Source: Diadophis punctatus similis (Eukaryota > Chordata > Lepidosauria > Squamata > Dipsadidae). From it: DNA of 64,000 bases. The stretch covers positions 346,077-410,076 of the forward strand of contig JALIGW010000146.1 of assembly GCA_023053685.1 (NCBI GenBank), written 5' to 3'. Below the pieces are notes generated by a model that was not told where the DNA came from, made no database searches, and worked only from the letters and a program-made list of their open reading frames with translations. Shown in pieces: positions 21,901 through 30,943 of this stretch (within the stretch, counting starts at the first letter, position 1; every line of letters starts with the position of its first letter). Both the position numbers and the translations under genes were made by a program.

Positions 21901-23548
21901 GATTTAGGCTGACACATAAATTAATGCATATAACTGATACCTACAGGGGGGGGAAAGAAGCAGGTTTCTTGGTTCAAAATAAACTTGCCTTCTGGATAGC
22001 ATTTTCTGCTTCTTTCACCTTAAAAGACCACCATGGATTGTTGCTTTGGAGTTACTGTAATGTAAAAGCTTCCATGTAGTTTTTTTTTTTTTTAGCATGA
22101 ACATGCTTTAGGCAGTGAAATGTGCGGCTGCAGTGGTTTTGTTTCTAAGGAGTGGTCAGCCTGAGCAATCTTAGAAGATTACATGTTTCGGGTACTATAT
22201 TTCCCTGTTTTTAAGATCCTATTCAGTTTCAGAAGTGATGCAGAACCTGCAAATGGCTGAGACTATCCTTGAAGACATGCAGGTCTAAAGTATTCAAAAT
22301 AATTTGCATGATTTACCTCGTTTAGGGTATATATTTTTTATCCTGTTGATCAGCCAAAGGGTTTTTGCTCACAAAGGTTTTAAGGCCTTTAAAACTTTTA
22401 AAAAATGGAGTTGAGGAGCCAAACTATTTATTAATCTAAGCCCTTTGAAACATGAAATTAATAGGAATGAGAGGATGTTGAATGGGAAGTAGATGCTATT
22501 CCGTCTTGTTGAAGATCATATCCAAACAGAAGCCATCACTTGTTCAGGATATTGGAGCTACCATTTTTAAAATTGTGATTCAGAAAGTTTTCACAGAAGA
22601 AAGTCCCAAATCACAAATGTCTATGAAGATTCTCAGTCATCCAGGTCAGGGTTGTCCCAAAGGTGCTTTTTCAAAAGGCAACTTTTGTTTTTTTTTTGTT
22701 TTTCCTTGAAAACGTTTCGCTTCTCATCCAAGAAACTTCTTCAGTTGAACTGAGCAGAGAACTGAAGAAGCTTCTTGGATGAGAAGAGAAACGTCTTCAG
22801 AAAAAAAACAAAAGTCATGTTTCCTTTGGAAAAAGCACCTTTGGGCCAAACCATAACATTTTGTTCTGACCTTAATGTAACAGGTTTGTGGGTCTGCGCT
22901 GAAACTATGTACTTTATGATACCTATTTCTGATGAGAAGAAGGCTACATTGAAGATTAAAGATTCCTTATACACACTCTTGAAATGTTTTCACTTTATAT
23001 AATCCATTCATATCTATCTTCTGGCGTGCTGTGAACACTCCCCCAGCAAAGACAAAGCTAAACGTACCATGGATTACATCACTTTCCTTCAGTAGAGTCA
23101 CTTTCCATTCCATAGAGTTCTAGAAACTGCAAAACATACTCCTTTAAGCCTGGTTTTAAGGTGTTACTTGTAATTTTACAAAGAAATGTACTTCTCTATA
23201 TTTGGAGTATTTCTTAATTTTACAGAAAACACTGCCTTTAGGTATCCTAGTTTAGCTCTAGGAGTTAAAATTATCACAAAAAGCTATATTGTGATATGTT
23301 TAAAATATATAGCATGGCATGAAAGCAGTTTCCTTGTGTTTTATTATGAGAAAATCTTGCTACATCATATGCAGGCCGCAGTGTACATGCAACAAAATAG
23401 AAATTTTAAAAGATTGGGTGCCCCATTCTTTTAGGCTGACGCAGCTTGTAAAAAAAATTAAGACGGGTAAAGAGTTTTTATTGGGTTTTCACATTCTAAT
23501 TTCCTGTTTTTCTCTTTGCAGGAACGTCAGAATCAAAATAAACAATAA
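9942..23548 (+). CDS. YTHDF1: YTHDF1, YTH N6-methyladenosine RNA binding protein 1 (five coding exons)
   Basis: The coding sequence joins 9942-9968, 12086-12110, 14930-15009, 17705-19246 and 23522-23548, giving 566 residues against 559 in human. All introns are GT-AG and the reading phase is kept throughout. YTHDF proteins bind m6A-modified mRNA in the cytoplasm and affect its translation and decay. The N-terminal MSATSVD, the exon-3 block [19 protein letters not shown] and the peptide [18 protein letters not shown] identify YTHDF1 rather than YTHDF2 or YTHDF3. A long low-complexity region rich in P, Q, G, N and S fills residues 45 to about 390. The C-terminal YTH domain (about 395-535) keeps the aromatic cage Trp418, Trp472 and Trp477 (human 411, 465, 470). 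A seven-glycine run at 363-369 is absent from the human protein as I recall it. The start matches the family and lies in the CpG island; the stop is in a short last exon, as in human. Confidence 0.97.
9969..12085 (+). other. YTHDF1: YTHDF1 intron 1 (2117 bp)
   Basis: Begins in the CpG island and becomes A/T-rich after about 10.7 kb. No recognised transposon or exon inside. Confidence 0.85.
10208..10226 (-). promoter_or_regulatory. ZNF143/THAP11-type motif in intron 1
   Basis: On the minus strand this reads ACTACATCTCCCATCGTGC, matching the SBS2 consensus ACTACAnnTCCCAnnnTGC at every fixed position. It lies inside the CpG island about 240 bp after exon 1. Confidence 0.65.
12086..12110 (+). 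CDS. YTHDF1: YTHDF1 coding exon 2 (25-nt microexon)
   Basis: Encodes RAKGQDNK plus the first base of a Val codon, between an acceptor ending GACAG and the donor GTAAGA. The alternative acceptor two bases on would give an immediate stop, so the 12086 start is preferred. It matches the RTKGQDNK stretch of human YTHDF1. Phase 1 at the 3' side. Confidence 0.92.
13004..13388 (+). mobile_element. TA-flanked TIR element in YTHDF1 intron 2, copy A
   Basis: Starts CAGGTAGTCCTTGACTTAC after TA and ends TTATAAGTCAAGGCCTGTA, with the shared internal blocks in order. Same strand as the gene. Confidence 0.85.
13632..13968 (+). mobile_element. TA-flanked TIR element in YTHDF1 intron 2, copy B
   Basis: Starts AAGGTAGTCCTCAACGTAAC and ends ATAAGTCAAGGACCATCTG, running directly into a short (TG)n run. 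More diverged than copy A. Confidence 0.8.
13969..14929 (+). other. YTHDF1: distal part of YTHDF1 intron 2
   Basis: A short (TG)n run at the start, then A/T-rich unique sequence with no recognised feature until the exon 3 acceptor. Confidence 0.6.
14930..15009 (+). CDS. YTHDF1: YTHDF1 coding exon 3
   Basis: Completes the Val codon and encodes [20 protein letters not shown] and on to SGQSNQ, almost identical to human. The acceptor is CTGTTTCAG and the donor GTTAGT. Confidence 0.95.
15395..15760 (-). mobile_element. L2-type LINE 3' fragment in YTHDF1 intron 3
   Basis: Minus-strand 3' end recognisable by the GGGCGGCCATATAAA-like block near 15420-15435 and, further in, the 'aggcgggccttttctgcag' stretch common to L2 ends of squamates. 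No open frame remains. Confidence 0.5.
16032..16429. mobile_element. hAT element in YTHDF1 intron 3 (host of a nested element)
   Basis: Ends CAGGGGTCCCCCAACC and the inverted TTGGGGAACTCTG. The 8-bp duplication CTCTAAAG is at 16024-16031 and 16430-16437. Part of the interior (16144-16284) is a second hAT. Confidence 0.9.
16144..16284. mobile_element. nested hAT miniature element
   Basis: Ends CAGTAGTGGGTT and AACCCACCGCTG belong to the same family as 5389-5578. The flanks share GTGCAC on both sides; a full 8-bp duplication is not perfect, probably through later mutation. Confidence 0.8.
16438..17404 (+). other. YTHDF1: distal YTHDF1 intron 3
   Basis: A/T-rich intronic sequence with no recognised repeat or exon. 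Confidence 0.55.
17425..17600. mobile_element. Penelope-like terminal fold-back in YTHDF1 intron 3
   Basis: Two inverted copies of one sequence meet near 17510-17520. The blocks GGTGGTTTTCTTG and CAAGAAAACCACC mark the outer parts and ATTACCAAACTAGGTAAC the inner. Each copy contains a hammerhead-ribozyme-like core, a hallmark reported for Penelope-like retroelement terminal repeats. Confidence 0.55.
17464..17498 (-). ncRNA. hammerhead-ribozyme-like core, intact conserved bases
   Basis: Minus strand: CTGATGA, then a stem GTTACC / GGTAAT closed by a short loop, then GAAA followed by TGTCC. This is the order CUGANGA - stem II - GAAA of hammerhead ribozymes. The inverted partner at 17523-17557 has decayed to CTAATGA and GAAT. 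Confidence 0.55.
17705..19246 (+). CDS. YTHDF1: YTHDF1 coding exon 4 (main exon with the YTH domain)
   Basis: This exon encodes residues 45-558, starting [19 protein letters not shown] and ending EEEEVVRK at a GTAAAC donor. It holds the whole disordered region and the YTH domain, including [37 protein letters not shown] and [12 protein letters not shown]. The frame would continue four codons into intron 4 before a stop, so reading it as one unspliced frame would give a false C-terminus. Confidence 0.97.
19535..19896 (+). mobile_element. TA-flanked TIR element in YTHDF1 intron 4, copy A
   Basis: Starts CAGGTAGTCCTCGACTTAC and ends AAGTCGAGGACTATCTG, flanked by TA on both sides. It lies 288 bp after the exon 4 donor. 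Confidence 0.88.
21086..21472 (+). mobile_element. TA-flanked TIR element in YTHDF1 intron 4, copy B
   Basis: Starts CAGATACTCCTTGATTTAC and ends AAATCCAGGACTACCTG with TA on both sides. Confidence 0.85.
22712..22744 (-). ncRNA. hammerhead-ribozyme-like core
   Basis: Minus strand: CTGAAGA, A, stem GTTTCT / AGAAGC around the loop TGGATG, then GAAA and CGT. All conserved core positions are present. Confidence 0.55.
22762..22794 (+). ncRNA. hammerhead-ribozyme-like core, inverted partner
   Basis: Plus strand: CTGAAGA, A, stem GCTTCT / AGAAGA around TGGATG, then GAAA and CGTC. The bottom pair of stem II is a G-A mismatch; the core is otherwise intact. It is divergent from the minus-strand core 17 bp away. 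Confidence 0.5.
23522..23548 (+). CDS. YTHDF1: YTHDF1 coding exon 5 (last eight codons and stop)
   Basis: After the acceptor TCTCTTTGCAG it reads ERQNQNKQ then TAA, matching the human ERQSRNKQ terminus. This is too short to be found by open-frame length and rests on splice sites plus homology. Confidence 0.93.
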   Translation, partial: ERQNQNKQ

Positions 23549-23852
23549 GAATAAGCATATATGGTTTGCTATATATATATACATATATATATATACTAGA
23601 ACTGATATTAAATTTGATTATGAAAAATTGAATCTTTTTTAAAAAATGCCTTGGTGCTGTGTATTCTGGCATCAGGAGATTATAAAGCTTTCAGCTCCAA
23701 TATCTTTTTTTGCAGGGGAAATTCAAATCTTGCATCTTTTAAGTACACTGTAGTGGGAGGGGTTGGGTTTTGTTTTGTTTTTGTTTTTGTTTGCCCAGCT
23801 GAAGATGCATTAAGTTGTAATCTTTTCTATGTAAAATGCTGTAGAATCCATT

Positions 23853-23858
23853 AATAAA
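23853..23858 (+). terminator. proximal poly(A) signal AATAAA
   Basis: AATAAA followed within 10-25 bp by a T-rich stretch (TGTTTCTTGTTTTTTTT), about 305 bp after the stop codon. A good match to a cleavage signal plus downstream U/GU-rich element. Confidence 0.65.
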
Positions 23859-25148
23859 GATGTTTCTTGTTTTTTTTATTTTTTTTTAAGTTGGTTAAAC
23901 GAGTTCATCTACAATTGAAGATTTTGAAAATATTAGCCTTTTTCCAAAGAACTTTTAATTGCGGCACAAATTATGTTTCTAATCTGAAAAGTCATTGGTT
24001 TTATACTTACGTACCACAGATCCCCTTGTCTCGCCATTCCCACAGTCAGTTTGATTCTTATGGCAAGTAGAAACAAAAGTACCAGGGTTTTTTTAGTTTT
24101 TTTTTTTTTAGAAATAACCTGTGTCAAAAATATTGACATTTAATTTAGCAAGCTCAGGTTATTTTATGAAGTTCAGCTTTATCTGTCACGTTCATTACTT
24201 TTGAAATATTTTGAAAGTATACTTCTTCCTTACACAAAATCAAAAAGGCGTAATTCACTGGGGTAATTTCGCATGCAAGAAGTATAAATGGGATTTCACG
24301 TAAACACAATTGTACATTTTCATCATCTGCAGTTATTCTTTTGTGGATATTGCATGAGAAATATTCCTCATGGATTGTACTTTACGTCTTATTTTGTCTA
24401 TAATTGGTGAACATTAGTGAACATCTGCGTTGTATCATACCTTGCAAGAAAAAGCTGACAAGTTTCCTACCATAATTTTTTTGCTTTATCTGTAGCTTTT
24501 AATAATTTAAATATGTGTTCAACATTGCAGGGGTTTGGGCAAAATGTGGCTTTTAACCCCCACCACCCCGCTTTTTAATATTATTAAATTCATTACTTTT
24601 AATCTGCCCCCCCCCTTTTTTTCCCCCACTCACCCCCTCAAGGAAGTCACTTAAGATTTTATACTAATAATGGTGAGCTTTATTCTCGAATCTTAGTTCA
24701 GACTCATACGATGGATTATGCTTCAGATGTTTAAAATTGATTGTGTGTGCGTGTGCCTATTTTTTTCTGTTGGATGAGTAAAAAAACAACTCTTTTAAGA
24801 AATGAATCTTCTGTCATGTTTTTGTGGAATGAGGAAGCTGTCGGAAGAAGTGGCCACCAACCGGAGTTTTCAAAAAAATTTAGCATGAATTCTTGGTGCT
24901 CATGCCTGTTGCTCTAGCACATTGAATCTGCACGTGTTTAATTGTAGAGGATCTTTTACTTATATTAGAAAGCAGATATCTTCTGAAAAACAATATTTAC
25001 GCAAGAGGACCTCCAATTTAAATGAAAGTTTTAAGCTGTATCATTTAGACTTGTATTTAGAAACATATAGCTTTGTCTGTTACTTCTGATGTAAGGAGTA
25101 ATGGAACAGCATCAGATTAACTTTTTCCTCTAGGAGAATACAAGCCTT

Positions 25149-25154
25149 AATAAA
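25149..25154 (+). terminator. distal poly(A) signal AATAAA
   Basis: AATAAATAATA followed by GT/T-rich GTGTGACGTTCTCTC. It would give a 3' UTR of about 1.6 kb. Confidence 0.5.
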
Positions 25155-25499
25155 TAATACCTACTTAGCAAGTGTGACGTTCTCTCATTTCTCCCCTCTC
25201 CCTTTATTTAGCCTTCAGGTTCCTGCCAGTTCTTCGCACCACTTTCCTCCTTCACTAAGATGGGTTAAAAAGATGATAGAGACCATCACGTTAAGGCTGG
25301 TAGTGGGGTCGACAGCTTTAGGACTCAAAACCTGGTTTGGGTAAGCTCTCCTAGGCGTCCTGCTTCAAGAAGAGAGGGCAGTACTAAGCCCACATAAATA
25401 AGATGAAGGGTGTGAGGTAATCATCTGTCTTTTGTGGAGCAAAATCCAGACTTCCTTTTATAACTTACATTTTGTTCACAGTTAATGACCTTTGCAGCA

Positions 25500-25581
25500 T
25501 TTAATTTAATTTAATTTTAATTTAATAAAAGTTCTTATAAGCCGCCCAATCCCGTAGGACTCAGGGCGGTGTACAACATAG
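25500..25581 (-). mobile_element. L2 3' tail, reverse
   Basis: 'gccgcccaatcccgtaggac' then 'tcagggcgg', preceded by a TTTAATTTAA tail; the same 3' end as the L2 at 6769-8057. Confidence 0.75.
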
Positions 25582-25872
25582 ATAACAGCATCCCTGTAAT
25601 CATGTCATCAAAATTCAGACGCTTGGGAATTGGTTCATATTTATGATCGTTGCTGTGTCCCAGGGTCATGTGATCAACTTTTGCGACCTCCTGACAAAGT
25701 CATTGGGGAAGCCAGATTCACTTAACAGCCGGGTTACTAACTTATCAGCTGCAGTGATTCACTTAAACAACTGTGGCAAGGTAAGTTGTAAAATGGCTCA
25801 AAACTCAAACTCTCACTTAGCAATAGAAATTTTGGGCTCAACTCGTGATCGTAAGTCAAGTACTACCTGTTT
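25582..25872 (-). mobile_element. TA-flanked TIR element fragment, reverse
   Basis: Contains 'aaaattcagacgcttggga', 'tcccagggtcatgtgatc', 'gattcacttaacagc' and ends GTAAGTCAAGTACTACCTG. Confidence 0.8.
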
Positions 25873-26320
25873 GGGTATTTATATTCCCTCTTATCATTCT
25901 GTTCAAATAGCTAAACTTGCCTCCATCAATTCACATTGTGCCATGCAAGTCTATCAGGAAAGGAGGAAAATGTGTTTAGTTCAGTGAGTTAATTGTTTTT
26001 CTTAATGCTGGTCTTTTGACATCAACTTTAACCTGAACTGATGGTTAGCTGACCTATCACAGACAGCTTGTTTGGGATTTGTATGTTCCCCCATATTAGT
26101 GGGTCAGAGGACTTGCTTTTGGGAAATTCTTAGAACTTAACTTTATTGTCACTTTGAATGTACACTAATTGGCATACATTAAAATGAAATTTCGTTGCAT
26201 ACAGCTCTTAAAGGGTCACCACCTCCAATATACATATATATTCTTTGGGCAAATGTATGGAAATATTAGAATTGTCTGTAACGAATACTCATGACTTAAA
26301 CATGAGGTGGCAACCAAAAC
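25873..26320. other. intergenic, no clear feature
   Basis: No gene seen. 26140-26230 ('attgtcactttgaatgtac' onwards) resembles a LINE 3' UTR but could not be assigned. Confidence 0.35.
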
Positions 26321-26324
26321 GAAT

Positions 26325-26925
26325 ACAATCCTTGGTTTTATAAACGCATAGAATCAAAATCACATGAAGTATTAATACCGCTTTATAAAGCCTTAGTAAG
26401 GCCATTCCTGCAATACTGCATCCAGTTTTGGTCACCACATTACAAAAAAGATGTTGAGGCTTTGGAAAAAGTGCAGAGAAGAGCAAGTGATCAAAGGCCT
26501 GGAGACAAATATATATATATAGAGAGAGAACAGTTGCAGGAATTGGGTATGGCCAATCTAGAGAAAAGAAAGTTAGAGGTGACATGATAGCAATATTCCA
26601 ATATTTTAGAGGCTGCCTCAAAGAGGAGGGGGTCAATTTATTTTCCAAAGCACCAGAAGGCAAGACAGACAATGGATGGAAACTCATCAAGGAGAGAAGC
26701 AACCTGGAATTAAGGAGAAACTTACCCAAAGTGAGGACAATTAACCAGTGGAACTGCTTTGCCTTCAGAAGTTGTGGATGCTCCATCACTGGATGTGTTT
26801 AAGAAGAGACCGGATAGTCATTTGTCTGAAATGGTATAGGGTCTCGTGCTTGAGCAGGGGGTTGGACTAGAAGACCTCCAAGGTCCCTTCCATCGTTACT
26901 CTGATTGATTGATTGAATCAACTAA
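26325..26925 (+). mobile_element. CR1-type LINE 3' end
   Basis: 'catccagttttggtcaccac', 'gcagagaagagcaa', a frame reading GDMIAIFQYFRGCLKEEGV and NGWKLIKERSNLELRRN, then the tail GGGGGTTGGACTAGAAGACC and (GATT)n. Stops and frameshifts are present. Confidence 0.85.
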
Positions 26926-27104
26926 GGCTACAGAAGGAAGAATTGCAACCGCAATTAGAATTTCTTGTTGCTAAGCAAGATGGTTGTTAAGTGAATCATC
27001 GAGTGCTGTTTGCTGTCCAGATGTAGGTGATTTCTCTTGCCAGTTTAGAAATGATGGTTTTTATTTAATATGTGGATTTTGTGTATGTGCATAGAGAAAT
27101 TGTC

Positions 27105-27190
27105 TAGAAATTGTCACTAGCACCGATGTCACCTAATTTGGGTAATGAAACGTCTGCAAGAAAACAACCAAGCTCAGAGCACCAAGGACC
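27105..27190 (+). mobile_element. Penelope-like terminal fragment
   Basis: 'tgggtaatgaaacgtctgca' and 'agaaaacaaccaagctcaga' match the 17.5-kb fold-back. The hammerhead core is decayed at its first motif (CCGATGT instead of CTGATGA). Confidence 0.5.
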
Positions 27191-27462
27191 TAGAGGTTAA
27201 CAACCGGTTCGCCCAGAATCGAAAATGTGAGTGCACATGTGCCTTGCACACTGCGTAAAAAAACACGGCAATTTGCTCGTGCGCACCATCCACGCAAGCA
27301 TGCGGCGTCAAAAAACACGGCAATTCACTCTTGCGCTACATCCACGCATGCGTGCGGTGTCAAACAAAAAAACAGCAATGTAGGACGGCGGGATTGTGGC
27401 TGGGGGGTCCACCCGCAGGTCACTACTACCTGTTCGCTCGAACCGGCTGAATCCCACCTATG
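27191..27462. mobile_element. hAT miniature element, degenerate ends
   Basis: Contains the family block AACCGGTTCGCCC near its left end and the inverted CGAACCGGCTGAATCCC at the right. Flanks CAAGGACC and CATGGACC agree at 7 of 8 positions. It has an internal direct repeat of about 60 bp ('aaaaaacacggcaatt' twice). Confidence 0.65.
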
Positions 27463-27882
27463 CATGGACCCCTCCTTTCAACCCGGAGCTACAAATACTC
27501 TCCGTTATTGAGCAAAATTGTCATTTCCCAACCCCCACACCTGACATAATCCCAGAACCCTGTTAATGCCTCACTTTTAATACACATGTGATCCTTTTCA
27601 AAACTGCCTGGTGGAAGCAAAAGAAACTCCACAGCCTGAAGAATTCAATTAATATCAGTACCCAGATAATAGCCGTGGATCAGGAATGGGCCATTAATTT
27701 TCCCAGGGGCCACATGAGAAACTGGGATTGTTGTGGAGGGCTGAACCAATAGGGTTGGATGAAAATGCATAGGCATGTATGCCCAGATATACGTAAATTG
27801 AAAAAAAAAGTCACCTTCAAAATAAAATCAATGTACACGGGCCGGATAGGGACAGCCAAAGGAGCCAGATACCTAGATGTGC

Positions 27883-28527
27883 TGTAGAGTGTTGGAAGTA
27901 ATATTCTTCTGGGTTCAGTTCCAAGTGGGGGAAAAGAACACTGGATTCATGGAAGTTGCTTGGAAAGAAGGTTTTAATGGAGAACAAAGGAACAGGAGCA
28001 CATGGCATGAGCTCCTGAACAGAAAAGGTGGATCACATATTTTCAGGTGTTGAGTCCAGAGAAAGGGCCAAGATGCTGGGAGTTCCTTGCTTTATACTCT
28101 CTCTTGGGCCCCTCCCTAACTGTTTCCTGTTCCTATACAGAAATGTATTCCATTGGCTGTCAGATTCCCAGGGGCATGCTGGGGCAACTCTTGTGGGCTG
28201 TCCTGAATCCCAGGGGCATGGTTGATGGAATCTTACCAGGTCCCATGTAGTGAATGAAAGGGCTTTGGTATTCCTATTATGGTTCTTCCTGTAGGTGCTT
28301 GTTATGTAAAAATACTGTTTCAGGCTAGGTGGGGGGAATGAGCTGGGCTAGGCCATTCCTTGATGGCCCATTGGCAAGGGTGGGAGGAATGGGTGAGCTG
28401 CAGGAAGCTGCTTTGTATTTAAAACATGTTTCTCCTTTCCTCATTCAGGGAAACATATTCTTTCCTTTTTCAATATTTCCTAGGATATTTCATTTTTATA
28501 GGAGGGGGTGGGCGCTAACTTCCTACA
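27883..28527 (-). mobile_element. solo LTR-like element, reverse
   Basis: Minus-strand reading starts TGTAGGAAGTTA and ends CTCTACA (TG...CA type ends). It contains a TATA-like GAGTATAAAG, and an ATTAAA about 100 bp before the end. The copy at 41220-41725 on the plus strand aligns along most of its length. No internal retroviral genes lie between them, and no target duplication was found. Confidence 0.55.
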
Positions 28528-28764
28528 AGAGAAATAAGACAAAATTTCCCCACACCCTTTCCAGAAATCAGTGTGGCGTGTTCACCTCAGAAATCAAACC
28601 TTTCTGCGTTGTGGAGTAACCACACAATTTCAAAGTAACTCTTGTGCGTTACTTAGTCAGTCCCAATTGTTTTATGGAGATTTTCAGTCATGATTTCCTC
28701 CGCAATTGGAAGTCTGTCCTCTGAAGCTCCCATCTAAAGCTGCACATTAGGGTGGGCCAGTTTG

Positions 28765-28925
28765 AAGTCCCAAAGGTGCTTTTTCAAAAGGCAGCTGGAG
28801 TTGGTTTTTCCTTGGGAGACGTTTTCGCTTCTCACCCAAGAAGCTTCTTCAGCTTCTTGGATGAGAAGCAAAAAAGTCTTCGAGGAAAAAAACAGTTGTG
28901 GAGGAAACGTCTCCATTGAGCCAAC
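28765..28925. mobile_element. Penelope-like terminal fold-back
   Basis: 'cccaaaggtgctttttcaaa' then inverted copies of 'cttctcacccaagaagcttc' around 28850. Same family as 22618-22860. Confidence 0.5.
28818..28852 (-). ncRNA. hammerhead-ribozyme-like core
   Basis: Minus strand: CTGAAGA, A, a perfect six-pair stem GCTTCT / AGAAGC around TGGGTG, then GAAAACGTC. This is the best-preserved stem II of the set; the plus-strand partner has lost its first motif. Confidence 0.55.
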
Positions 28926-29283
28926 TCCACAGGTCTCACACTCCTTTCTGTGATCCAGGAAGTCCCCTTTGACCCGGATTACCCAAAATAAGTACAGGGT
29001 TTTGTGACATGTTGACATAGGCAATGCGAAAGTAAGCCATTCAATCGTCTTAGGAAAGGAAATAAAATTCCCAAGAGGGAGTTCTTCATATATATTTGCT
29101 CGTTCTCTGCTCCCATCAAGGACTGGGCATTCCTTGGTTTCATTTCACGGCTACAAAATGTGCTTTAGTTTAATACGTACCGTTTGTCCCGCAGACTCAG
29201 TTACCTTGGTGTGTTTAATAACACAATTAAAGCAAACAGATCTTAAAAGCGACATGCAAACCCAGGTTTGAATAATTGGTTTA
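28926..29283. other. intergenic, nothing recognised
   Basis: No gene, repeat family or RNA gene recognised. Confidence 0.4.
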
Positions 29284-29291
29284 GTTCAGAT

Positions 29292-29608
29292 CAGTGGTGA
29301 AAATCCTACTGGTACACCCCAGTTCTGGAGTACCGGTAGCGGCGGCTGCCAGTGGTTCGGAGAGCCGGTAGCGGCGGCAGAGTGAGGCTCCGCCCACCTG
29401 CCCAGATGTCGCCATTTTCTTGTTTTTAACCCTCTGCGCATGCGCAAAGCCTGCGCATGCGCAGAGGGTGAAAAAGTGTGCGCAAGGGTGCGGAAGGTAA
29501 GTAGATTTCACCATCTCAAATGGTGTAGGAACTCCTGCTTGTGCAGGGGGTTGGACTAGATGACCTACAAGGTCCCTTCCAACTCTAATAATAAATCTAA
29601 AACCGCTG
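29292..29608. mobile_element. hAT miniature element interrupted by a CR1 tail
   Basis: Starts CAGTGGTGAAAATCC, ends GATTTCACC...CCGCTG, with the duplication GTTCAGAT at 29284-29291 and 29609-29616. The CR1 tail (about 29510-29602) sits a few bases before its right end. Confidence 0.85.
29510..29602 (+). mobile_element. CR1 3' tail nested in hAT
   Basis: 'tctcaaatggtgtaggaact' through GGTTGGACTAGATGACC to an AATAATAAATCTAAAA end. Nearly identical to the tail at 350-443, implying a young insertion. Confidence 0.8.
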
Positions 29609-29782
29609 GTTCAGATCATCAATCTGGAGATAGGCTGATGTGAAATGATTTGGAAACTCAAAATCAATTTGGAGCATATTGCATCAATTAAATTAGAATT
29701 TCTGGTTGGCTGTTTGGCTGGCTTGCTGGCTGGCTGGCTGGCTAGGCATATGCAAAGCTTCACCGTCTTTTTCTAATTTAGG

Positions 29783-29947
29783 TTGCATTAACAAGATCAC
29801 ATGAAATATTAATACCACTTTATAATGCCTTGGTAAGACCATGCTTTGAATACTGCATCCAGTTTTGGTCGCCACAATATAAAAAGGATGTTGAGACTCT
29901 AGAAAGAGTACAGAGAAGAGCAACAAAGACGGTTAGGGGGTTGGAGG
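29783..29947 (+). mobile_element. CR1 internal fragment
   Basis: 'catccagttttggtcgccac' and 'gtacagagaagagcaacaaa', the CR1 ORF2 segment upstream of the C-terminus. Confidence 0.75.
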
Positions 29948-30298
29948 CTAAAACATGAGGAATAGTTGCATTTCCAAATCTGTTCTCCACAAACCCTTTG
30001 TACTCCTAAATGTTTTGGTCCTGGAGAAGCATCTTCTGCCAAATTAGAGTGACTCCGTTTAGGAATGAGAGAGAATAACAAAATAATGAGAAGGTTGCAA
30101 GCAAATTGGAGGTGAATGAAATGTTTAAATATAGATTATATTGCTATAGTTAGTTTTCACATTAGATCAGGGGTCACCAACCTTTCGGATCTCAGGGGCC
30201 ACTAAATTCATAATTTTAAATCCCGCGGACCACTAATATGATCTGCCTAATGACCGGCTGGGTGGGCGTGGGTAAGTGGTGTTGGGGTGAGAATAAGA

Positions 30299-30606
30299 CG
30301 GGTGAAATCCTCCCGGTTTGCTCTTACCTGTTGGTCGCTGCACAGCCGAACAACCTGGTGGCGTTCGCGGCGCGGGGCTTCCCCCACCCGCTTCCCCCAC
30401 TCGCCTGGACGCTGGCATTTGCGTTCTTTTGCCCTCTGAGCAAGCAGAACGCTTTGCGCATGCGCAGAGGGCAAAATAACGCAAATGCCGGCGTCCAGGT
30501 GGGCGGGGGAAGTGGGTGGGGGAAGCCCCGCACCGCGAACGCCACCAGGTTCTTCGGCTGTGCAGCGATCAACAGGTAAGAGCGAACCAGGAGGATTTCA
30601 CCCCTG
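30299..30606. mobile_element. palindromic hAT miniature element nested in the larger element
   Basis: Ends CGGGTGAAATCCTCC and GGAGGATTTCACCCCTG. The 8-bp duplication GAATAAGA is at 30291-30298 and 30607-30614. The two halves are near-complete inverted copies over about 150 bp each. Confidence 0.9.
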
Positions 30607-30943
30607 GAATAAGATCTCATAGAGGCGATTTAGATCTTTTCTTGGGATTCAGACAGTTAGAAATAAAGCCGAGATTAGAAGTCTAATAGAAAATATTTAT
30701 TTCAGTACAAAAACAATAAATCCTGAATAAACTACATTTTGCTGAGTAACACGACCGTTTAGGTCAACAGCTAAGGCAGAAGAGAATTAATGGTGGTTTA
30801 GGAATGCACACATGCGCAAAGAACATCATATCACGTGTTCTGCCTGTATTGGAATGTACCATAATATTAGGATAGGGGTGCATCACCCTGCATAGACATA
30901 CAACTGACAATATTCACTACGTGACAAGTGGTCATGTGACTGG

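Larger units (their letters stand above)
22618..22860. mobile_element. Penelope-like terminal fold-back in YTHDF1 intron 4
   Basis: The left copy ('cccaaaggtgctttttcaaa' ... 'cttctcatccaagaaactt') is followed by its inverted copy ('aagcttcttggatgagaag' ... 'aaaaagcacctttggg'). Related fold-backs occur at 28765-28925 and 39190-39400. Confidence 0.55.
23549..25175 (+). other. YTHDF1: YTHDF1 3' UTR (probable maximum extent)
   Basis: The sequence from the stop codon to the distal poly(A) signal is A/T-rich, free of recognised transposons and runs as one block until repeats begin near 25.5 kb. It contains a short (TA)n run at 23571-23594. A shorter form ending after the 23853 signal is also likely. 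Confidence 0.55.
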
